This document shows, one piece after another, positions 14,981 through 20,942 of a stretch of DNA of 20,942 nucleotides. The stretch's first letter is position 1. Each line of letters starts with the position of its first letter. The notes under the pieces were generated by a model. It did no database searches. It worked only from the letters and a program-made list of their open reading frames with translations, and had not been told where the DNA came from. Position numbers and translations under genes: made by a program. Source of the stretch: SIG578 sp964508295 (GTDB lineage: Bacteria; Bacillota; Clostridia; Oscillospirales; Ruminococcaceae). The stretch is taken from positions 1 through 20,942 of the forward strand of contig CAZDSQ010000033.1 of the NCBI GenBank assembly GCA_964508295.1. The letters run 5' to 3'.

Positions 14981-15655
14981 TTACAGAATTTTCATTATAT
15001 CTCGAAGCGAGGTGACACTAAAGTCGGCATCATTTTCGGCGTAGGTCTTAAACTTATCAAACCAGATAGTTTTAATGCCCGCCTCTTTTCCTCCCGCAAC
15101 ATCTGCTGCAAGAGAGTCACCAATCATAATAACCTCGTCCTTAGGAGGATACCCAAGTCCCTCAAAGCAGGCGTTAAAAAACTCAATTCGGGGCTTTTCA
15201 AAGCCTATATCCATAGAGGTAAAATAGGCATCAATATACTGAGCAATGCCGCAAAGCTTGGTTCTTCTTATCTGCTGGTCCTTATAGGAGTTGCTGGCGA
15301 TAACGACGGTGTAGCCCTTTTCCTTAAGATACTTTAAAAGGTCATCTGCTCCGTCAATAAGAACGGCATAGTTAGAGAGCTGCTCGGCATACTCAGCCTC
15401 CATCTCCTCGCTATTGCACTCAAATCCAAGCTCCTTACAGATAAGGCCCCAGCGGATACTTCTTAAATATTTACCGGTAATCTCCTTGCGCTCCACCGCC
15501 GCCCAAAGAGGATCGCCGATCTTATGATAGATTTTAGGAACATCTTCAGAATAAGGGTACCCCATCTTTTCAAAAAGGCGCGGCATAGCCAGCTTTGCAC
15601 TCTCCTGAAAATCTATAAGTGTGTTGTCGACATCAAAAAAAGCATACTTGATCAT
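14981..15655 (-). CDS. HAD-family hydrolase, YjjG/YfnB-like nucleotidase
   Basis: This cytoplasmic phosphatase of the haloacid dehalogenase superfamily has 224 residues. Motif I is FFDVDNT (Asp8 nucleophile, Asp10 acid/base), motif II is VVIASNS, the motif III lysine is in GFEKPR, and motif IV is MIGDSLAADVAGG. A helical cap lies between motifs I and II, as in subfamily IA. The order and the DVDNT wording resemble YjjG/YfnB-type enzymes; YjjG removes phosphate from non-canonical pyrimidine nucleotides. The substrate here is inferred only. I start it at ATG 15655, eight bases after the rnfB stop codon with AGGTG upstream. A longer in-frame start at 15796 would add 47 residues of arginine-rich translation inside rnfB and is unlikely. 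It is the last gene of the rnf transcription unit. Confidence 0.88.
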   Translation of the reverse strand: MIKYAFFDVDNTLIDFQESAKLAMPRLFEKMGYPYSEDVPKIYHKIGDPLWAAVERKEITGKYLRSIRWGLICKELGFECNSEEMEAEYAEQLSNYAVLIDGADDLLKYLKEKGYTVVIASNSYKDQQIRRTKLCGIAQYIDAYFTSMDIGFEKPRIEFFNACFEGLGYPPKDEVIMIGDSLAADVAGGKEAGIKTIWFDKFKTYAENDADFSVTSLRDIMKIL

Positions 15656-15663
15656 TTTTTCAC

Positions 15664-16455
15664 CTACTGTGCAAGATAAATGCAGTGCACGGGACAGCCC
15701 TCGGCGCAGGCACCGCAAAGGGTACATTTGGAGTGGTCGATTTTTGCAAGGAAGCCGTCGACGGTTATTGCGCCTGCCTCGCAGACCTTTTCGCACTTTT
15801 TACAGCCGATACAGCCGTAGGTGCAGCTTACCCTTGTGTATTTTCCCTGCTCGTGATTTCGGCAGGCAACGATATATGCCTTTGCCGCGGGAACTGTTGC
15901 GATTATGCCCTTGGGGCAGGCATTAACGCAAGCAAGGCAGCCGGCGCAGAGCGAGGGCTCAACCACCGCAACAGAATTTTTAATTGAGATTGCTCCAAAG
16001 GGGCAGGCAGCAACGCAGTCGCCGTAGCCTGTGCAGCCGTATGTGCAGTTTTCTCTACCGCCGTAAAAATCGGCAACCGCTCTACAGCTTTTTATTCCTC
16101 TATAGTCAAGCAGATCCTCGGGTTTTTCGGCGCAGCCGTGGCAGCAGACATAGGCTCTTACCTCTTTCTGCTCTCCTGCCTCGACTCCCATAATTGCAGC
16201 AATAGCGTCCGCCGCGGTTTTTCCGCCAACGCCGCAGGCGTTAACAGGTGCGCCCTCCTTTACTATTGCCTCGGCATAGCTATCGCAGGAGGCGTAGCCG
16301 CAGCCTCCGCAGTTTGCTCCGGGGAGCGCATTTCTGACATTTGTAACCGTTTCGTCAGCCTCTACCGCAAGCTTTTTGGATGCGAAAACAAGCAAAATTC
16401 CAAAAAACAGCGCCAGCACCGACACTATTATAACGGGAAAAATAATTTCATTCAT
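15664..16455 (-). CDS. rnfB: Rnf complex subunit B (ferredoxin-binding iron-sulfur protein)
   Basis: RnfB is the cytoplasmic-side iron-sulfur subunit through which reduced ferredoxin is thought to pass electrons into the Rnf complex. Its 263 residues begin with one membrane helix (about 4-26). The Fe-S domain CGGCGYASC (49-57) plus Cys74 binds one [4Fe-4S] cluster. Four ferredoxin-type cysteine sets follow: C137/C141/C147/C151, C170/C173/C176/C180, C215/C218/C221/C225 and C244/C247/C250/C254, suggesting four more [4Fe-4S] clusters. The first set has wider spacing. ATG 16455 is preceded by AGGAG at 8 nt. It is the final rnf gene in the clostridial order C-D-G-E-A-B, 12 nt after rnfA. Confidence 0.96.
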   Translation of the reverse strand: MNEIIFPVIIVSVLALFFGILLVFASKKLAVEADETVTNVRNALPGANCGGCGYASCDSYAEAIVKEGAPVNACGVGGKTAADAIAAIMGVEAGEQKEVRAYVCCHGCAEKPEDLLDYRGIKSCRAVADFYGGRENCTYGCTGYGDCVAACPFGAISIKNSVAVVEPSLCAGCLACVNACPKGIIATVPAAKAYIVACRNHEQGKYTRVSCTYGCIGCKKCEKVCEAGAITVDGFLAKIDHSKCTLCGACAEGCPVHCIYLAQ

Positions 16456-16467
16456 TACATTTTCTCC

Positions 16468-17100
16468 TTACTTTAAAAAGAAGGGTATACTCTCTGAGGC
16501 TGAAGCAAAAATTCCGTCAATAACTCCCGAGAAGCCCATAAACGATATAGCAACTATTGCGGCTGCCACAAGGGTTATGGGAAGACCCTGAAAGCATTTA
16601 GGGATTTTTACACAATTTAATCTTGTACGAACTCCGGAGAAGATAACCATAGCAATCAAAAACCCAAGTCCTGCGCCAACCGCATTAACTATAGCGTGTC
16701 CAAACTCGCCCATACCCGAAAAGTCCTCAATATTTATGAGGGTGATACCGAGAACGGCGCAGTTTGTTGTGATAAGCGGAAGGTAAATTCCGAGAGCCGA
16801 GTAAAGCGGGGGCATAAACTTCTTCAAAACCATTTCAAGAAGCTGAACAAAGGATGCTATAACCAAAATAAAAACGATGGTGTTTAAAAACGAAAGACCG
16901 TTGGGTGCCAGAATCAAGGTTGCGATGGGGTAGGTAACTATGGTTGATACAGCTATAACAACCGTAACCGCAATTCCCATTCCAACTGCCGATTTTGTTT
17001 TATTGGAAACGCCTAAGAAAGGGCAGATTCCCATAAATCTTGAAAGTACAACGTTATTTGTAAGGATAGCGCTAAACAGTATTACTAAAAGCTCTTTCAT
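16468..17100 (-). CDS. rnfA: Rnf complex subunit A (membrane subunit)
   Basis: RnfA is one of two related six-helix membrane subunits that face each other in inverted topology and together hold an iron-sulfur cluster inside the membrane. It has 210 residues. The start MKELLVILFSAILTNNVVLS and the pair of cysteines in GICPFLG (Cys26) and TTNCAVLG (Cys114) are family hallmarks; these are the likely cluster ligands. I start it at ATG 17100, whose ATGA overlaps the rnfE stop codon by four bases. A longer frame to 17136 would add 12 residues from inside rnfE and breaks the family N-terminus. It is strongly hydrophobic throughout. Confidence 0.96.
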   Translation of the reverse strand: MKELLVILFSAILTNNVVLSRFMGICPFLGVSNKTKSAVGMGIAVTVVIAVSTIVTYPIATLILAPNGLSFLNTIVFILVIASFVQLLEMVLKKFMPPLYSALGIYLPLITTNCAVLGITLINIEDFSGMGEFGHAIVNAVGAGLGFLIAMVIFSGVRTRLNCVKIPKCFQGLPITLVAAAIVAISFMGFSGVIDGIFASASESIPFFLK

Positions 17101-17789
17101 GCCTGCGCCTCCTCTTTCTTGTCGCACCCGCTGCAAGAGCCTTTATCGCAAAGGCCGCAGGAGGCGCAATCCATTGTGGTTTTAATTTTCTTTTTGCCGC
17201 TCTTTTGCTGAACGAAAATCGAGAGCGCCATAAGAACGCCGAAGACGAAAAATCCGCCTGCGGGCTGGGTCAAGACAGACATCGGCTTAAAAACGCCGAA
17301 GGTTACATCAAATCCAAAGAAGGTTCCTGAGCCCAAAACCTCACGAATTGTTGCCATCAAGAAAAGCGTGAGTGTAAACCCGAGGCCCATTGAAAGACCA
17401 TCTATTGCCGAATCAAGAGGTCCGTTTTTACTCGCATACATTTCGGCACGGCCTAAGATTATACAGTTAACAACTATAAGGGGAAGGAAAACTCCCAGCG
17501 CCGAATAAAGAGCCGGCAGGTAAGCCTCCATAACAAGACCGACGATAGTTACAAAGGTTGAGATAACAACTATGTAGCAAGGTATTCTTACTGTGTCGGG
17601 GATAATTTTGCGAAGCAACGAGATCACAAGGTTTGAGCATATAAGAACAAATATTGTTGCCGCGCCCATTCCCAGAGCATTTGAAACTGCGGTTGTTACT
17701 GCGAGGGTGGGACAGGTTCCGAGAACCAAAACGAGAACGGGGTTTTGCCTTATGATGCCGTTAAGCAAAATAGCTAACTTACTTTTCAT
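17097..17789 (-). CDS. rnfE: Rnf complex subunit E (membrane subunit) with Cys-rich tail
   Basis: RnfE is the partner of RnfA in the membrane core of the ferredoxin:NAD+ oxidoreductase. It has 230 residues with about six membrane helices. NGIIRQNPVLVLVLGTCPTLA (Cys26) and FLPLIVVNCIILG (Cys109) provide the counterpart cysteines to those in RnfA. After the last helix, a lysine-rich linker leads to a tail with five cysteines spaced C208-xx-C211-xx-C214-xxxx-C219-xx-C222, which is not part of the minimal RnfE fold. ATG 17789 lies inside the end of rnfG (an 11-base overlap), with GGGGAGAG upstream, so the two are co-translated. Confidence 0.95.
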   Translation of the reverse strand: MKSKLAILLNGIIRQNPVLVLVLGTCPTLAVTTAVSNALGMGAATIFVLICSNLVISLLRKIIPDTVRIPCYIVVISTFVTIVGLVMEAYLPALYSALGVFLPLIVVNCIILGRAEMYASKNGPLDSAIDGLSMGLGFTLTLFLMATIREVLGSGTFFGFDVTFGVFKPMSVLTQPAGGFFVFGVLMALSIFVQQKSGKKKIKTTMDCASCGLCDKGSCSGCDKKEEAQA

Positions 17790-18333
17790 TTGCTCTCTCC
17801 CCTTCTACTGAAATTACCTTATTAAATAGATTGCAGGCGTTATTTATTCCGTTTACAACAGCGGTTGACGAAACGGTTGCGCCGCTTACAGCGTCAATTC
17901 CCGCCTCGGCCTTCGAGTCTTTTCCCTCAAACTGAGAGAGGAAGTCATCGCTTTCTACAACGCGTGTTCCTATTCCGCTGGTTTCCTCATGGGAGAGAAT
18001 TTTAACTCCGATGACCTCGCCCTTCTCTGAAAAGGCAACCATCATAAGCATTTCTCCGCCGTAGCCCGAGGCAGAATTTTCAACGATATATCCCGCGCCG
18101 CTCGCCGCCTTTGAAACCGCAGAAGCGCTATATTTTTTAAGAAGCTCGGCTGACACCTCGACTGGCTCGAAGCCCTGCTCCTCGGGGAAAAGCGCCTGCA
18201 TAGACTGAGCCTTTTTCTCGGCTGCCGATGCGGCGATTATCTCCTTTGTAAGAGAGTTCACTCCCGCGAGAGCCGCAGTGCAGACAAGCGCTATAGCGGT
18301 AAGGACAATTATAGGCTTTAAAAGAGACTTCAT
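17779..18333 (-). CDS. rnfG: Rnf complex subunit G (covalent flavoprotein)
   Basis: RnfG carries an FMN linked through phosphoester to a threonine and passes electrons on the outer face of the membrane. It has 184 residues: one N-terminal membrane helix (about 7-25) and an extracytoplasmic FMN-binding domain. DAVSGAT (147-153) is the ApbE-dependent flavinylation motif, with Thr153 the expected attachment site. HEETSGIGTRV (115-125) is also conserved in the family. ATG 18333 overlaps the rnfD stop codon by one base (TAATG), and AAGGAGG lies 10 nt upstream, inside rnfD. No flavin transferase gene (apbE) is present in the window. Confidence 0.96.
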   Translation of the reverse strand: MKSLLKPIIVLTAIALVCTAALAGVNSLTKEIIAASAAEKKAQSMQALFPEEQGFEPVEVSAELLKKYSASAVSKAASGAGYIVENSASGYGGEMLMMVAFSEKGEVIGVKILSHEETSGIGTRVVESDDFLSQFEGKDSKAEAGIDAVSGATVSSTAVVNGINNACNLFNKVISVEGERANEK

Positions 18334-19304
18334 TATTTTTTTGCCTCCTTTTTGCCGTTATGATATGCAAATTTGCTTTTTTTCATAGTCGCGCTGTTAA
18401 TAAGCGGCGTAAGCACATTCATAAAGAGGATCGCATAGGAAACACCCTCGGGGTTTGAGCCGTAAATTCTGATAAGGGCGGTTATAACGCCGCAGCCTAT
18501 ACCGAATATAATCTTTCCTCTTTTGGTCATAGGACTTGTTACATAGTCGGTTGCCATAAAGAAGGCACCCAGCAGAAGTCCGCCCGAAAGAATAGAATAA
18601 ACGGGATTATGACCTAAGAGCGCAGTGAGCACAAAGGTAGTTGCTATGTAGCTTAAAGGAATTTCCTTGGAAATGGTTTTTGTTGCGATAAGACAAATTC
18701 CGCCTACGATAAGGGCAAGCGAACAGACCTCGCCGATGGCACCGCCCTGTAATCCTAAAAAGACTCTCCAGAGCTCCGGGAGCTCCTCTCCCGCGTTTAT
18801 CATGGGAAGCAAGGTCGCTCCCGAAACGGCATCAACGCCGGCGCTTGCCGTGTTGTCTACCGCCTTTTCAAAGGGAAGAAGATAGTTTGATGTTTCCTCT
18901 GTAAAGCAAAGGGTTACAACAATTCGTCCGACTAAGGCGGGATTTGCGAAGTTATAACCAAGTCCGCCGAAAAGCTGTTTTGCGATTATAATAGCGATAG
19001 CACTTGCAAGGGCGACTATCCATAGCGGAGTTGTTGCCGGCAGGTTGAGCGCTACCAAAAGACCTGTTACAACTGCTGAAAGGTCCTTGATCTTGACCTT
19101 ATGGTGCATAATCTTCTGGTATGCCCACTCGCAGAGGACGGCAGTTACAATACCTGTGACAACAACTAAAACGGCATTTATACCAAAGTAAACACAACCG
19201 ACTACAGTTGTTGGAAGCAGTGCCAGAATAACAGCGAGCATAACCTTGGTTGTTGAGTTTCCGCTCTTTATATGGGGCGCTGCCGAAACTGTTAATTTTT
19301 CCAT
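18333..19304 (-). CDS. rnfD: Rnf complex subunit D (membrane flavoprotein)
   Basis: RnfD is a multi-helix membrane subunit, homologous to NqrB, that binds FMN covalently and is thought to take part in ion translocation. It has 323 residues, mostly hydrophobic. DAVSGATLL carries the flavinylation motif, with Thr164 the expected FMN site. FGGLGYNFANPALVGR (112-127) and FFMATDYVTSPMTKRG are conserved stretches of the NqrB/RnfD family, and GVSYAILFMNVLTPLI lies near the end. ATG 19304 is preceded by AGGAG, which overlaps the rnfC stop codon 11 nt upstream. The gene ends in a lysine-rich tail. Confidence 0.97.
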   Translation of the reverse strand: MEKLTVSAAPHIKSGNSTTKVMLAVILALLPTTVVGCVYFGINAVLVVVTGIVTAVLCEWAYQKIMHHKVKIKDLSAVVTGLLVALNLPATTPLWIVALASAIAIIIAKQLFGGLGYNFANPALVGRIVVTLCFTEETSNYLLPFEKAVDNTASAGVDAVSGATLLPMINAGEELPELWRVFLGLQGGAIGEVCSLALIVGGICLIATKTISKEIPLSYIATTFVLTALLGHNPVYSILSGGLLLGAFFMATDYVTSPMTKRGKIIFGIGCGVITALIRIYGSNPEGVSYAILFMNVLTPLINSATMKKSKFAYHNGKKEAKK

Positions 19305-19315
19305 AAAGCTTTCTC

Positions 19316-20605
19316 CTATTTTTTTCTACTGCGAAGGGCGGATTTTGCGAGCTTATTTATCTGCACAAGCGGCCTTTTTGCAGGGCAGACATAAGCGCAA
19401 CAGCCGCACTCCATACAGATGCTGACCTTTTGCTTTTCAAGAAGATCAAAATCGCCTTCCTCGTAAGCGTGTTCAAACACGGTGGGCATAAGGCTTAAGG
19501 GGCAGGCGCGCAGGCATCTGCCGCATCTTATGCAGGGGCTGGGGTCTGGTGAAAAGCTAAGATAATCAGAAATTGCCAGAACGGCATTGTTTGACTTAAT
19601 AATGGGGTGTCTTCCGTTTGAAAGCGATTTACCCATCATGGGCCCGCCTGCTATCAGCTTGGTGGGTGTTTTGGTGTAGCCGCCGCAGAACTCAACAAGC
19701 TCGTCGATGCGGGCTCCTATGGGAGCATAAACGTTTGCAGGCTCCTTTACACAGTCTCCGCTGACGGTTACTCTCTTATGAGTAAGGGGCATACCCGTTC
19801 TAAGTCCTCTGACTATATTTCCAAGGGTTGCAACATTAAGAACGACAACTCCCACATCGGCAGGAAGCTGACCTTCCATAACCCTTCTGCCTGTGCAGTG
19901 GTAGATTATAACCTTTTCTGCGCCCTGCGGGTAGGTCGATTTTAAGGACTCAACCTCAAATCTGCCCTCGGCTTTTTTGCGCATAAGCTTTATAGCGTCG
20001 GGCTTGTTTTCCTCTATTCCGATTATTACTCGGCCGATTCCCATAAGCTTTTTAAGCAGTTCTATTCCCTCTACTATATCGTCAGGGTCCTCGAGAATCT
20101 CGCGGTGGTCGGCAGTTATAAAAGGCTCACACTCAGTGGCGTTTACGATAAGGGTATCAATATCGTCTATATTCTTGGGGTTTAATTTTATGCTTGTGGG
20201 AAATCCAGCGCCGCCGAGTCCTACTATTCCAAGGCTCCTTACTGCAGAAACGAGCTCCGCGAGTGTATTTACCTCTATGGGTCTGGCTTCGATCGGGGTG
20301 TCGAGTCCATCAGCAGATATTTCGACTGCAGGGGCGTAAACACCCGACGCCATCATAATATCTCTTACGGCGATGACCCTTCCCGATGTTGACGCGTGAA
20401 CGGGGGCAGACATAAATTCTGTGCTGTCCCCTATAAGCTGTCCTTTTAAAACGGCGTCCCCTACCTTAACTATTGGGGTGCAGGGCCTGCCTATGTGCTG
20501 GAGCATAGGAATAAGCACGGTTTTGGGGGTGGGCATAATTTTGGTTGCAAATGTCGCCGTCTTTTTAAAGTGCGCGACCTTAACTGTGTGTAGAAAAGCT
20601 CCCAA
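19316..20605 (-). CDS. rnfC: Rnf complex subunit C (NADH/FMN-binding, iron-sulfur)
   Basis: RnfC is the cytoplasmic subunit that exchanges electrons with NAD+/NADH. It has 429 residues. VGLGGAGFPTSIK (128-140) is the glycine-rich nucleotide/FMN-binding motif and NATECEPFITADHR (155-168) follows. The C-terminal part has two ferredoxin-type sets, C358/C361/C364/C368 and C397/C400/C403/C407, for two [4Fe-4S] clusters. An N-terminal lipoyl-like barrel region (about 30-90) includes SAPVHASTSGRV. The start is a TTG at 20603-20605, supported by GGGAG at 8 nt; I see no ATG that would fit better. It is the first rnf gene and follows the Gx-transporter-like gene by 27 nt. Confidence 0.96.
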   Translation of the reverse strand: MGAFLHTVKVAHFKKTATFATKIMPTPKTVLIPMLQHIGRPCTPIVKVGDAVLKGQLIGDSTEFMSAPVHASTSGRVIAVRDIMMASGVYAPAVEISADGLDTPIEARPIEVNTLAELVSAVRSLGIVGLGGAGFPTSIKLNPKNIDDIDTLIVNATECEPFITADHREILEDPDDIVEGIELLKKLMGIGRVIIGIEENKPDAIKLMRKKAEGRFEVESLKSTYPQGAEKVIIYHCTGRRVMEGQLPADVGVVVLNVATLGNIVRGLRTGMPLTHKRVTVSGDCVKEPANVYAPIGARIDELVEFCGGYTKTPTKLIAGGPMMGKSLSNGRHPIIKSNNAVLAISDYLSFSPDPSPCIRCGRCLRACPLSLMPTVFEHAYEEGDFDLLEKQKVSICMECGCCAYVCPAKRPLVQINKLAKSALRSRKK

Positions 20606-20632
20606 GAAAAAATCTCCCTTCTATAAAATCAA

Positions 20633-20942
20633 TTATAATTTTTTGATAAGCGGCATTGCGGCGCCTGTCAAGGCGGCGGTTGCGCTGCCGCAGATTACTG
20701 CCATAAACGCAAGCACGGGCGAGTAGTAAAGCGCCGCAAGCGAGCTTGTTATAATACATACCATACATAGCTGGGCGGCGTTATGAAAAAGAGCGCCTAC
20801 AACCGAAACGGCTATATAGGAAATACGCTCTTTAAAAAACTTAAAAAGAGCAAACATTACAAGCACCGAGGCTACAGAGCCGCAAAGGCTAAGCGCAAAG
20901 GCATAGCCGCCGCTTGTAAAGAGCATAAATCCCGATTTGACT
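20633..20942 (-). CDS. Gx transporter / heptaprenyl diphosphate synthase component I-like membrane protein (5' partial)
   Basis: Only the C-terminal 102 or so codons are inside the window; the frame stays open to the window edge, so the start lies beyond it. An internal ATG at 20926 is probably not the start, because the conserved pattern continues before it. The protein is hydrophobic with about four membrane segments; VSVVGALFHNAAQLCMV and the final glycine/alanine-rich helix match the family named Gx transporter or heptaprenyl diphosphate synthase component I. These genes often lie beside rnf or other flavoprotein genes in Clostridia, as far as I recall. The function is unsettled: quinone/prenyl synthesis or small-molecule transport have both been suggested by name. 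It shares the strand with rnfC, 27 nt away, and is probably co-transcribed. Confidence 0.75.
   Translation of the reverse strand, partial: VKSGFMLFTSGGYAFALSLCGSVASVLVMFALFKFFKERISYIAVSVVGALFHNAAQLCMVCIITSSLAALYYSPVLAFMAVICGSATAALTGAAMPLIKKL

Noticed and set aside
15656..15796. Possible 47-residue N-terminal extension of the HAD protein
   Set aside because: It lies inside rnfB in another frame, is arginine-rich and unlike HAD N-termini. The ATG at 15655 gives motif I at residue 8 as expected.
17101..17136. Possible 12-residue N-terminal extension of RnfA
   Set aside because: It overlaps the cysteine-rich tail codons of rnfE, and the ATGA overlap at 17097-17100 gives the normal family start.

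Overview
The window looks like part of the chromosome of an endospore-forming, anaerobic, Gram-positive Clostridia member, probably of the Ruminococcaceae/Oscillospiraceae type. The reasons are a full-length spoIVA, a complete clostridial-order Rnf complex (C-D-G-E-A-B), a glgC+glgD pair, and strong AGGAGG-type ribosome binding sites with some TTG starts. The genus is an inference. There are no rRNA or tRNA genes, no CRISPR array, no insertion sequence and no sign of a recent mobile element.

Layout. Positions 1-359 are non-coding and rich in hairpins. spoIVA (360-1838, + strand) follows. Everything else is on the minus strand, in three transcriptional blocks read from high to low coordinates. 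Block A (20942 to 14981) is a partial Gx-transporter/HepT-like gene, then rnfC, rnfD, rnfG, rnfE, rnfA, rnfB and a YjjG-like HAD phosphatase, closed by a strong terminator at 14945-14977. Block B (14723 to 5202) is glgC, glgD, glgA, glgP and a GH13 glucan hydrolase, followed 13 nt later by a Y-family translesion polymerase and a YolD-like protein. A promoter with a near-perfect -10 lies upstream of glgC. Block C (5078 to 1858) is a TAXI-type TRAP solute-binding lipoprotein and its 4TM/12TM fused permease, with its own promoter. It ends convergently against spoIVA at a shared bidirectional terminator.

How the genes work together. Rnf couples ferredoxin:NAD+ oxidoreduction to ion pumping and is the energy-conserving module. 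GlgC/GlgD make ADP-glucose, GlgA polymerises it, and GlgP plus the cytoplasmic GH13 enzyme degrade the glucan; no branching enzyme is encoded here. The TRAP system imports an unidentified organic anion. The polymerase/YolD pair is a lesion-bypass module that appears to be carried at the tail of the glycogen operon. SpoIVA is the ATPase that builds the spore-coat basement layer.

No wholly new system is convincingly visible. The points most worth a second look are the polymerase/YolD pair at the end of the glycogen operon, the five-cysteine tail on RnfE, the tandem repeat over the glgC promoter, the terminator built from TRAP permease codons, and the hairpin cluster before spoIVA.
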